Shown in pieces: positions 27,160 to 35,462 of a DNA stretch of 64,000 nucleotides. Below the pieces are notes generated by a model. It saw only the letters and a program-made list of their open reading frames with translations. It made no database searches and was not told the DNA's origin. This stretch comes from JAQWRV01 sp045564915 (lineage in GTDB: Bacteria > Pseudomonadota > Alphaproteobacteria > Rhodospirillales > Rhodospirillaceae), in contig JBJLGL010000001.1 of the NCBI GenBank assembly GCA_045564915.1, positions 310,001 through 374,000 of the forward strand, in the 5' to 3' direction. Position 1 is the stretch's first letter; each line of letters starts with the position of its first letter. The position numbers and the translations under genes were made by a program.

Positions 27160-28278
27160 TTACGCTGCACCGACCTTGGCCTCCAGAGTCTTCTGCATAA
27201 TATCTTTAAACCAAGCCGTTCGCTTGCCAAGACCGTGTTCAGTCAAACAGCGCTTTTGCCCATTCCGCGCGATTTCATCACAACGGTCCGGGTTATCCAG
27301 AAAGTATAACAGCTTAGAAGCTAGCTCATTTTCCGTCCGGAAGGTTTCCACCTCCAGTCCTGGTTCAAAAAAATTCTTCAGCTCTGGATGGTATGGAGTC
27401 ATAAGGAACGCACCTGCGCCTGTTGCCTCGATAAGCCTCATATTAGGTGGCTGACTGTCAAACGCATCAACATCGATATTAATTACTATACGGGCATTAC
27501 GTAAGACGCGTAGCATTTCATCGCCCCAGCGCGCGCCTTGGTTAAGCTGTTGTACAGGAGGTGTAAGTGCGTTGACATCCGGCATAAATAGCCCAAATGA
27601 AAACTCCCCGTTGGACTCAGTGCTTAATTGAGCCACCATCTCGAGAATAGAAATACGTCGACGATGCTGGTGCGTGATGGTTCCAGAGAATACTACGTCC
27701 CATTTAATTTCTCGTGGCTCGATTAACACACGAGAAGATTCTGGGAATCCCGGATAAAAACGAGCGGAATTTGACGCACCAAAATCCTCCGCCTCCTTCA
27801 TAATCCTGTCAAAACTAGTTAGAACTAGATCAAATTCTGACCAGTCTGTACCTTTGGGACTTGGGAATCCACGCCACCCAGAGACGATCGTAGGCTTCTT
27901 GGATAGGGTTCGAATAAAACGTGAGTCAAAGGTAACGATGTCGGTGAGGTAAAGAATATCCGGCTCAAACGCCTTTATTTGGTGCTGCAGCACCTGTATA
28001 GGATCCACTGCGCCGTCGACTGTACCTCCCGCTTCAATAGACCATTTAGCTTGCGACACAAGATTATTTACTATGACCTGAAACGTCTCAAATCCATGGT
28101 CAAGTAATTGCCGGGTGAATATATGTGAGCCTGAGAACCCGTCATCAAGTAGAGCGTCCATCTGATTCTGATAGCTCGCATCTATAAGTTGCGGGTTACC
28201 AGTGTAAAAGTCTTCTAAATACTGTGGGTAAAATGTATTTGCCTGAAGAAAACGGACTGGGCGGTCTGGAAGAGCCAT
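27160..28278 (-). CDS. CgeB-like glycosyltransferase
   Basis: The protein of about 372 residues looks like the CgeB/YkvP-type glycosyltransferases. The N-terminus PVRFLQANTFYPQYLEDFY is typical of this group, followed by a Rossmann-like segment (EPDILYLTD). The C-terminal block includes PPNMRLIEATGAGAFLMT and YHPELKNFFEPGLEVETF, with a final FLDNPDRCDEIARNGQKRCL helix seen in many bacterial GTs. It probably adds a sugar in surface-glycan assembly. I chose the ATG at 28278; an in-frame TTG at 28287 would add three residues. It is the last gene of the minus-strand glycan run. Confidence 0.8.
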   Translation of the reverse strand: MALPDRPVRFLQANTFYPQYLEDFYTGNPQLIDASYQNQMDALLDDGFSGSHIFTRQLLDHGFETFQVIVNNLVSQAKWSIEAGGTVDGAVDPIQVLQHQIKAFEPDILYLTDIVTFDSRFIRTLSKKPTIVSGWRGFPSPKGTDWSEFDLVLTSFDRIMKEAEDFGASNSARFYPGFPESSRVLIEPREIKWDVVFSGTITHQHRRRISILEMVAQLSTESNGEFSFGLFMPDVNALTPPVQQLNQGARWGDEMLRVLRNARIVINIDVDAFDSQPPNMRLIEATGAGAFLMTPYHPELKNFFEPGLEVETFRTENELASKLLYFLDNPDRCDEIARNGQKRCLTEHGLGKRTAWFKDIMQKTLEAKVGAA

Positions 28279-28347
28279 CGTGTACAAATTTCCTGATTGG
28301 AGTTATTATATTACCCGCAATCGCTAATGATAAAATAATCCAAAATC

Positions 28348-29127
28348 CTAATGGGCTTGTAGACCCATGGCTCTAAGCATCTCATTACTATGTGTATGTC
28401 CACGAATAGTGCGTCGCTGAAGTCCCGACTGCACCCGCCCCGCCCCGTGGGCAACATCTGTATCAAAAACAATAAGCGTCCCTGCAGGTCCCGAAATGGG
28501 TATCGACTGAACATGTTCATCTGACAAGACATTCTCGATATCTTCCAAGTTATTTCTCTCCATAGCTTCTAGCCGAAGCCTTCGGATGACATGATTTGTG
28601 CCGGGAGTAGCCCGCATAGCACCATTTTTCTCATCCGTGTCGGAAAGGTAGAAGTAAAACTTGAGTACTTGGCGCTTATCAAAATGCAATACAAAAGGAG
28701 GATGGTCAAAGGAGTCCATCCCCTCACCCAATTCCGTCACAAAAATCTCGCCGTTAAGTCGATATGCTCCTGCACCAAAATAGCAGGCTGCAACTGCATC
28801 CATCACTGGAGAAGCAAAAGTATGTGCCAGAAGGCCATATTTTGATATATCCAAGTGGTCACGGATCACGCGGACATTAATCATGCTGCCGTATGAGTCT
28901 GTAGCGAATGGGCTATCACCGGTGCGATGCAAATCAATCATACTGTCAAATTCAAGGTTTAGGAGCGGGAGAGCGGTTTCATCAAGGAAACGCGGAAATA
29001 CGACTATTCCATTTTTGCGTACCGCTCGTGATACAGTCTCTGCTTCTAGCGGCTTCAAGCAGTAAATTTCATCCCGATTTACGGCCAGACTGATCTCACG
29101 CAGTTCTTCAAGGTCTGAGTTTTTCAT
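28348..29127 (-). CDS. Phytanoyl-CoA dioxygenase (PhyH)-family Fe(II)/2-oxoglutarate oxygenase
   Basis: The 259-residue protein has the double-stranded beta-helix of PhyH-type oxygenases. The metal triad is His148-x-Asp150 (VLHFDKRQ) and distal His227 (DVAHGAG), with Arg238/239 as the likely 2-oxoglutarate anchor. It should hydroxylate an unknown substrate. Its place inside the glycan run, 98 bases after a NeuB-like gene, hints at modification of a sugar or its carrier. I chose the ATG at 29127; a TTG at 29160 would add eleven residues. Confidence 0.82.
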   Translation of the reverse strand: MKNSDLEELREISLAVNRDEIYCLKPLEAETVSRAVRKNGIVVFPRFLDETALPLLNLEFDSMIDLHRTGDSPFATDSYGSMINVRVIRDHLDISKYGLLAHTFASPVMDAVAACYFGAGAYRLNGEIFVTELGEGMDSFDHPPFVLHFDKRQVLKFYFYLSDTDEKNGAMRATPGTNHVIRRLRLEAMERNNLEDIENVLSDEHVQSIPISGPAGTLIVFDTDVAHGAGRVQSGLQRRTIRGHTHSNEMLRAMGLQAH

Positions 29128-29225
29128 AGGTCTCAAAAGCTCCAATATAATGACCGCCAAGGATGCATGTCACACTTACCTTTTAATTCTATGTCCAGAA
29201 CCTCAAATATAGTTATTCGCCTTTC

Positions 29226-30281
29226 CTAGTCTAAATCATTTAATTGTATTTGCTCAAATTGGGTTATATTGCGGTTCACTTTGCATCCGCAAATATCATT
29301 GGCTCTAGTCGGTGGTAGGCCAGGTAGGCTCATATTTCTTAAGAAAGCGATCTTATCCCTTGTTATGATTTCTCCCGCCGCGATATCAACTGCAGCAGTA
29401 ATCGTTTTCTTTTGAAAGAGCCGGTAGCGTTCATCGGGTTGAATCAAAGCTGTAACATCGCCATCCCCTAAAGCTATTTGAGCATCCCGTATAAGAGAAA
29501 CGTATTGCTTATACTCACATGGTTCTAAGGCCGATTCATGATCAATGCCTTTTTCAGAACGGTCCCATGTTATATGCTTTTCAAGCACACAAGCTCCAGC
29601 GCCTAAAGCCACCAGATCAAGCACCCTAGCCAGTTCTGTATGGCCGGCTGTATGGTCTGCATAACCAACTAGGCAGTCGAATTTTTCACGTAAAATACTC
29701 ATACGGCGAATACGTGCGTACTGATTCAGGGTTGGAAAACTCTGAACTCCCTGCATCAAGATTGCACTCTGACCACCATGATTTGCGTAACAATCAAGCG
29801 CGATCTCAATTTCTTCAAGAGTGGAACCACCGGTGCCCAGCGATAAAGGCAATCCTACTTCCGCACATCGCCTCAACATATCTGTATGTAGCAGGTCCGA
29901 AGAGTTCAATTTTACTGCATCAACGCCTAGATCAAAACCCAACTCAAGACTAATAGGATCATAGGCAAAATTGAAAACAGCGATATCGAAATTACGGGCA
30001 TACGCAACGAGATCAGACCACTGGTCAGGAGAAAAATATAGTTTTTTAAGTAGGTTATACATATCCGTATTAGGGATAACATTGTCGTCTGGGTCTAAAA
30101 TCTCAAACTGTATAGCGTCAGCGCCACCATCTACAGCGGCTTCAATAAGCTTCACCGCTTTCCCATATTCTCCATCGTGCGCACAAGCCATTTCAGCAAT
30201 AAGATAGGGTGGCGCTGTTTGGGATATTACCTTATCTCGGATGGTCAGCTCTTTAGCAAACCGGTTCATACTCAAAGCCAT
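29226..30281 (-). CDS. NeuB-like nonulosonate synthase with SAF domain, variant metal site
   Basis: The 351-residue protein has a NeuB TIM barrel (about 24-265) and a C-terminal SAF (antifreeze-like) domain (about 285-351). NeuB enzymes condense PEP with an N-acyl-hexosamine or related aldose to give a nine-carbon keto acid. Core motifs are present but altered: IAEMACAHDG replaces the usual IGxNHNG, and the strand normally reading LMHC reads LMQGVQSFPT, so one of the two metal-binding His is Gln177. The other, His210 in GYADH, is kept, as is VLEKHIT. The acceptor may therefore differ from ManNAc. The gene overlaps the upstream lyase gene by 10 bases. Confidence 0.85.
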   Translation of the reverse strand: MALSMNRFAKELTIRDKVISQTAPPYLIAEMACAHDGEYGKAVKLIEAAVDGGADAIQFEILDPDDNVIPNTDMYNLLKKLYFSPDQWSDLVAYARNFDIAVFNFAYDPISLELGFDLGVDAVKLNSSDLLHTDMLRRCAEVGLPLSLGTGGSTLEEIEIALDCYANHGGQSAILMQGVQSFPTLNQYARIRRMSILREKFDCLVGYADHTAGHTELARVLDLVALGAGACVLEKHITWDRSEKGIDHESALEPCEYKQYVSLIRDAQIALGDGDVTALIQPDERYRLFQKKTITAAVDIAAGEIITRDKIAFLRNMSLPGLPPTRANDICGCKVNRNITQFEQIQLNDLD

Positions 30282-31210
30282 CCAAACGACTTAATAACTC
30301 TGGAAATAGGGGCGCTATCAGACTCACTGAGTGGCTTCAGTGGCAGGCGTTCATAACGAGGCATTAGGCCCATAAGGTCAAGGGTGGCCTTCATTGCGAG
30401 ATGCCAACCCATGGGCTTTGACACGGCAAAGAAAGGGTCTTCATACTTTCGGACCAAAGCTAATGCATCATTAAACCGCCCTTCGGAGTGAGCCGAATAA
30501 AAATCCTCTTCAATTGAGGGATAGAAGCTCCCAATGCTAGTCAAATACGTTCTTACACCGTATGGCGCCGTACGTAGGTACATAGCCATCGCGCTACCGG
30601 CAACTATGAATGCCAAATCCTCAGCAAAGGCAGTGACTAGTTCATAACGGAGATCCTCATCGCCATGCTCTTCTTTCATTCCAATGAAATTGGGTAAATC
30701 AGACATCATCCGAACCAATGATACTGAGAATGGCACTGTGGCTCCACTTGTCGGCTTTGCAGCACGCATTGGCCATGCGTGTACCATAATACCGATCTGT
30801 GGCGCCGCCTCACTAATATCTGAAAAATAGTCAAAGACGTCTTCATTGCTGTAAAACCGCTCTGGATAAAATACCAAAAGAGCATTTGCTCCTATTTCCT
30901 GTGCATGCCGTGCAACACTGATGGCCCTATCCGTACCCCCACTAATAGGATTCCCAACGATCGTCAGGGCATCACCAGAAGCATCACAAACTGTTGCGTT
31001 AAGTTCTTTAACTTCATCTTCCGAGAGAAGATTGAATCGGCTTGTACCTGCAGTAGTCATTAAGTTCTTAGCCCCACCCTTGACTAAGTAGCGCACATAA
31101 CTAGCCGTCTTACCTAGATCTAGTGCGCCATCCTGCTTAAATGCAGGGCAGATTGGGTATACGGGCCCACGGATGTGGCTAGCGAGATCCCTAAAATATG
31201 AGTTAGGCAT
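30272..31210 (-). CDS. DapA/NanA-like class I aldolase (dihydrodipicolinate synthase family)
   Basis: The 312-residue protein is a TIM-barrel pyruvate-dependent aldolase of the DHDPS/N-acetylneuraminate lyase family. The GTSRFNLLSEDEVKEL segment (with G-T-S, where DHDPS has GTTGE) and the Schiff-base Lys in FIGMKEEHGD are visible; LVFYPERFY occupies the usual YY region. It is unlikely to be the housekeeping DapA, because it sits between a CMP-sugar synthetase (11-base gap) and a NeuB-like gene (10-base overlap). A role in making or cleaving a keto-acid sugar, or a small dicarbonyl precursor, is inferred. The substrate is unknown. Confidence 0.82.
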   Translation of the reverse strand: MPNSYFRDLASHIRGPVYPICPAFKQDGALDLGKTASYVRYLVKGGAKNLMTTAGTSRFNLLSEDEVKELNATVCDASGDALTIVGNPISGGTDRAISVARHAQEIGANALLVFYPERFYSNEDVFDYFSDISEAAPQIGIMVHAWPMRAAKPTSGATVPFSVSLVRMMSDLPNFIGMKEEHGDEDLRYELVTAFAEDLAFIVAGSAMAMYLRTAPYGVRTYLTSIGSFYPSIEEDFYSAHSEGRFNDALALVRKYEDPFFAVSKPMGWHLAMKATLDLMGLMPRYERLPLKPLSESDSAPISRVIKSFGWL

Positions 31211-31221
31211 AATATGTTATT

Positions 31222-31962
31222 TCAGCTTGCTCTGACACCGGGAGGAGAATTATTTAATGTTTCAACAACACCAGATTGCAATAGGTGTTCCGCATAACGA
31301 AAGTCATTTTCATCGTCGATATCTATCGACGTAAGACGTGGCATAATATAGGCCTTTGTCTTGCCTGCAAAATAGTTGCCGTTAGTAATTAATCTACCCC
31401 GCCAACCAAAATAAAAACCGCCATTTGGATGATACACCTCATCATGGTCCTGTGAACGCGTATTCCCACTGACCAGTGGCGCTGGGTTGAAGACGTGCTT
31501 GATTAATCCTACATCATCGACCCGCATGCTCATGGTATATGGGAACTCATAGGCCGTAGCGCTTACAACCGCATCCGCACCCTCATCTAACATGCCCAAA
31601 CCATTAGTAAGATCTCTTGCATCTCTGAAAGGACATGTAGGCAAAAGAAGTGCTATTACGTTAAAGTTATCAGCTACATACTGTTCAGAAGCGATCTCTA
31701 TTATCAGATCGATCACCTTAACAGTATCACCCGCCAGATGCTCGGGCCTTAGACGCGCTTCAACAGCCTCATAACGCTCCCCAAGGGCTAATATTTCAGG
31801 GTCATCGGAATTTAACATTACATGATCAAAAACACCCGACTTGATAGCGGCATCAATGGAATAGCACACCAGTGGCTTACCATTTAGTTCTAGTAAGTTC
31901 TTCCGGGGCAAACGTTTAGAGCCCCCACGGGCAGGGATAATGGCCAGCGTTCGTTTTTCCAT
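31222..31962 (-). CDS. CMP-nonulosonate cytidylyltransferase (NeuA/PseF/LegF-like)
   Basis: The 246-residue protein starts with the CTP-binding signature IIPARGGSKRLPRKNLLELNG split over residues 8-28, and contains LNSDDPEI, LLPTCPFRDARDL and the closing IDIDDENDFRYAE motif. These are diagnostic of acylneuraminate cytidylyltransferases, which activate sialic, legionaminic, pseudaminic or Kdo-like acids as CMP-sugars. It lies in the minus-strand run with two NeuB-type genes, so a CMP-activated nonulosonic acid is a likely product of this cluster. Which acid cannot be told. Confidence 0.9.
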   Translation of the reverse strand: MEKRTLAIIPARGGSKRLPRKNLLELNGKPLVCYSIDAAIKSGVFDHVMLNSDDPEILALGERYEAVEARLRPEHLAGDTVKVIDLIIEIASEQYVADNFNVIALLLPTCPFRDARDLTNGLGMLDEGADAVVSATAYEFPYTMSMRVDDVGLIKHVFNPAPLVSGNTRSQDHDEVYHPNGGFYFGWRGRLITNGNYFAGKTKAYIMPRLTSIDIDDENDFRYAEHLLQSGVVETLNNSPPGVRAS

Positions 31963-31989
31963 AATCCTATCTACCCTTCAGAGCATTCC

Positions 31990-32988
31990 CTAGTCAGACC
32001 CAGGGTGATTGCCTGAAATCACATCAAGCTCGCTAGCAACCATTTCTTCAATGACAGACCTGAGCGTAGCCTTAGGTGCCCAACCTAGCTTACTTCTAAT
32101 CTTAGTAATATCTCCAGTTAGAACTACAGCTTCTGTAGCCCTTACATGTAGCGGATCAACCTCTACATGTTTCTCATAATCTAAGTCTACTGCTTCGAAA
32201 GCCCATGACACAAGCTGACGCACCGTATGAACCCGCCCTGTTGCTACGACAAAATCATCTGGCACATCCTGCTGAAGCATTAGCCACATAGCATTTACAT
32301 ACTCAGGTGCGTAGCCCCAGTCTCGTTTTGCATCCAGATTACCGAGTGCAAGTTTTTGTTGATAACCAGATTTAATATGCGCAACCCCGCGAGCTAGCTT
32401 GCGTGGGAGAAATTCCAGCCCTCTTCGCGCCGACTCATGATTATAAAGAAATCCGGTGGCTGTATAGAGGCCGTGAAATCGGCGATAGTAGGCAGCAAGT
32501 TGATGAGCAGAAAGTTTTGCTAGGCCATATATGGAACGTGGATTGAAGAGAGTCTCTTCATTCTGCGGCGATACGCTAGCCGACCCAAACATTTCCGACG
32601 AACCAGCAAGAAAAAACTTACAATCTGGCGCATGCTCTTTGATTGCAGAGAGAAGAATATGCGTGCCGCCAACAAGTGCAGCAAGGATGGCGGGCTCCTC
32701 AACAACGGTTGCATGAACAAAACTTGGCCCAGCGAGATGGTAGCACTCAGTCGGTCGCACAGCTTTTACTGCATACTCAATGCTTTTTTGGTTCTCAAGC
32801 ACGCCGGAGTGGAGATTCAGTTTAGATGCAATATGTCGTGTATTTTCCGGAATGAGTGAGGGGTCTTTAAGTTGCCGCGGCCGGAGAAAACCGTTAACTT
32901 CATAGCCCTTAGCCAATAATAGTTCAGCAAGATAGGAGCCATCCTGGCCACCTATCCCTGTTATCAATGCCACCTTTCGGGCACTCAA
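31990..32988 (-). CDS. NAD-dependent sugar epimerase/dehydratase (GDP-mannose 4,6-dehydratase-like)
   Basis: The 332-residue protein is an extended SDR similar to GDP-mannose 4,6-dehydratase: cofactor motif TGIGGQDGSYLAELLL (10-25), a SSEMFG segment, catalytic YGLAK, FLYNHESARRGLEF and the NLDAKRDWGYAPEYV segment typical of GMDs. It would make a 4-keto-6-deoxy nucleotide sugar. It overlaps the upstream NeuB-fusion gene by 4 bases (ATGA), indicating coupled translation. No GDP-fucose synthase or aminotransferase partner is in the window. Confidence 0.88.
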   Translation of the reverse strand: MSARKVALITGIGGQDGSYLAELLLAKGYEVNGFLRPRQLKDPSLIPENTRHIASKLNLHSGVLENQKSIEYAVKAVRPTECYHLAGPSFVHATVVEEPAILAALVGGTHILLSAIKEHAPDCKFFLAGSSEMFGSASVSPQNEETLFNPRSIYGLAKLSAHQLAAYYRRFHGLYTATGFLYNHESARRGLEFLPRKLARGVAHIKSGYQQKLALGNLDAKRDWGYAPEYVNAMWLMLQQDVPDDFVVATGRVHTVRQLVSWAFEAVDLDYEKHVEVDPLHVRATEAVVLTGDITKIRSKLGWAPKATLRSVIEEMVASELDVISGNHPGSD

Positions 32989-35273
32989 AACCAGCGCTCC
33001 AATCGGTCAAGAGCAATCCAGAACCCTTCACCGTCGCTCTTATGACCCTGCCAAATCTCTGGGATAAACCACGCATCGGGACATAGTGAATCAACTTGCT
33101 GAGCTAAAAGAGAAAAGTCAATCTCACCGTCGCCAATTTGAACACCCTCGCCATCCACGCCCACCGCGTCAACAATATGAAGGTGGCCTGTGTGAGGACC
33201 AACCAGGTCAACGAAATTCTTAAAGCTAGTTTTTCGGTGGTTACAACTCAACTTAGAATGGCTGACATCTAGGCATAAGCGTAGATCCGACTGAACAGCA
33301 AATTGCACGGTATCTTCGGGATCAACGAATAGGTTACAATAGAGTTGGCCGCCTAAGTACCATGGGAACGGTGGTAACGTTTGGGGCAAAATCTCGACGC
33401 CCGCGGTGTCCAGTCGGGACAAGCTATCCAAAACGACTTCATACATGCCAGGCCGCTCGGATATCGGGACAGGTGCGTTACGAGAGAAACCGCCAAGGCT
33501 AGCAACGATAGGCACCCGCGCTGAGTTCTTGAAATAGGCCTTGATTTCTCTGGATTGATCAATGACCCTTTGCAACTCATCGACCGACCTTTGCCTATAT
33601 ACCGGATCTGACTCAGCAAGATTCATGATGTGATCGCCAGCAAATAAATCAGGGCTATGGACAACAACATCCATTTCGTATTTGGTCTTTAGAAAAGAAT
33701 GTAGATCTAACTCCATGTCTTTGTATGATAAATGAAATTCTACAAAATCTAGGGGTGATCGCGATGAAAGTAATTCAAAATCGTGGTAGCGAACAGGAAT
33801 TCCATAAGGCCTCCTAAAGGAGTACGTGCGCGGTTTCACAACATCATCTAAGAGGTCTGCTGAGTAAAAGAAGTCGCCGGCCTCAAAGTTGTGTTTTGCC
33901 GCCTTCCCAATCAATTCGCGGATTCGATTAGGTTGCAGTCCCTTACCAGGACTGCGCACCTCAAGCATTGCTCTTGTTATTTCTATACCTTGCTGGATCG
34001 GGACTGCGGCAATAATGCTCTTTGCTAGATTCTCTCGGTTCATACGCTCACCTTGCGTAATAGTGCGGGCCAAGCCGCTGCCCATAGACTCTTCTACTCT
34101 GCGAATAGCTGTGACCATATCTCTGAATTCAGATGGTAGGAGGCTGACCTTGTGGTCATTACCTTCCTGCTCTTGGTCATCGGTAAAATGTTTCTCAATA
34201 ACTTTAGCGCCCAAGGCCACGGCTGCTACAGGTATAGCATACCCACGCTCGTGGCCAGAGTATCCAGTCAGCCCGCCACTAATACTCTTAAGGCGATTCA
34301 AATATCGAAGATTCACATCTTTGAAAGGTGCAGGGTACGTAGAGTTGCAGTGCATAAGGATATAACTTGAACCGTATTTTTGAAGTAAATTTACGGTCTC
34401 TCGTATTTCCTCTTCCGTGGACATTCCAGTCGAAACTAGGAGAGGCTTATGCTTCTGCAACAGAGCCGAAAGTAGATCATGATTTGTGAGATCAGCAGAA
34501 GCAACTTTATAGGCGGCCATATCCATATCTTCTAGAGCGTCGATGCTTGCGATGTCCCAGGGTGTACAAAGAGGAATGAGACCACACTCACGACAGTGTT
34601 CGAAAGCCTCTCCCATTTCTTCGTTACTCAATAAGGAGCGGGATAATATGTCGAGCGTATATTGGGACCCAAGGTCTGCACTAGAATCCTCTGGGTTGCC
34701 GGCATTGCGATATAAATCGTCCATATGTCGCATTTGGAATTTAGCACAATCAGCCCCAGATTCTGCTGCCATGTCTATGAGTGAGCGCGCTTTATCAAGG
34801 CTCCCATTATGGTTAATACCGATTTCTGCAATAATAAAGGTAGGGCTAGACTCATGCAGTGCTTTACTACCAACATTGACAATTCCGTTATCTGGCCGTG
34901 CGATAGCCACTAACCGGCCACGTTCATCAACTAGAGGAATGAACTTAATAGCTTTCGTATCTTCTTTCCCATCTTCAGAAATTATAGTTTCGCGCAGTGC
35001 CAGTCGCCTCTTGATAGCCAACATATCGGACCTAATAGATAGCACCTCGATACTTTGATTAGCCGCTTGATGGGCCGGTATATCTAGATTTATAGATTCC
35101 TGGTTTGCTGCCCAACGGCGGAAATCGCCATCGGTAATTACACCTTCGACACGGTAATTTGTATCTACGCAAATAACAAATCTGGATTTATTTGCATTGA
35201 TCTTGCTCAATGCAGTTCTGATGCTTTCCTGCGATAGCACGACAAAGGGCTTAATTTGGCGGTCAATAATCAT
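32985..35273 (-). CDS. CBS - NeuB - SAF - TIM-barrel fusion protein
   Basis: The 762-residue product joins four parts. Residues 1-130 are a CBS-domain pair (GVITDGDFRRWA; FIPLVDERGRLVA) that usually binds adenylyl or guanylyl nucleotides. Residues 143-400 are a NeuB-type synthase with intact motifs (IAEIGINHNG, metal-binding His308 in LMHC and His341 in GYSGH, VIEKHFT). Residues 415-475 are a SAF domain. Residues 485-762 form a xylose-isomerase/AP-endonuclease-2-type TIM barrel (VEFHLSYKDME, LCLDVSHSKLS, GHLHIVDAVG, FIPEIWQGH). This suggests a nucleotide-gated synthase fused to a sugar epimerase/isomerase that may supply its acceptor. It is first in the minus-strand run, divergent from a glycosyltransferase over 189 bases. 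Confidence 0.87.
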   Translation of the reverse strand: MIIDRQIKPFVVLSQESIRTALSKINANKSRFVICVDTNYRVEGVITDGDFRRWAANQESINLDIPAHQAANQSIEVLSIRSDMLAIKRRLALRETIISEDGKEDTKAIKFIPLVDERGRLVAIARPDNGIVNVGSKALHESSPTFIIAEIGINHNGSLDKARSLIDMAAESGADCAKFQMRHMDDLYRNAGNPEDSSADLGSQYTLDILSRSLLSNEEMGEAFEHCRECGLIPLCTPWDIASIDALEDMDMAAYKVASADLTNHDLLSALLQKHKPLLVSTGMSTEEEIRETVNLLQKYGSSYILMHCNSTYPAPFKDVNLRYLNRLKSISGGLTGYSGHERGYAIPVAAVALGAKVIEKHFTDDQEQEGNDHKVSLLPSEFRDMVTAIRRVEESMGSGLARTITQGERMNRENLAKSIIAAVPIQQGIEITRAMLEVRSPGKGLQPNRIRELIGKAAKHNFEAGDFFYSADLLDDVVKPRTYSFRRPYGIPVRYHDFELLSSRSPLDFVEFHLSYKDMELDLHSFLKTKYEMDVVVHSPDLFAGDHIMNLAESDPVYRQRSVDELQRVIDQSREIKAYFKNSARVPIVASLGGFSRNAPVPISERPGMYEVVLDSLSRLDTAGVEILPQTLPPFPWYLGGQLYCNLFVDPEDTVQFAVQSDLRLCLDVSHSKLSCNHRKTSFKNFVDLVGPHTGHLHIVDAVGVDGEGVQIGDGEIDFSLLAQQVDSLCPDAWFIPEIWQGHKSDGEGFWIALDRLERWF

Positions 35274-35462
35274 GATTATCGCTTCCGAAGATCCCCACTC
35301 CGCTGGACAAACTTTATCGCAGTGAACCCTAGGTCCAAAGAAGGAATTTTAATACTATAAGGTTAATGATTGATTGCCCGAGGCTTAGGCAACATAAAGA
35401 TCACAGATAGTAGATTAATCGTTTGAAAAGGTTTCGGATATAGCTAGGACGCGAACCACAGC

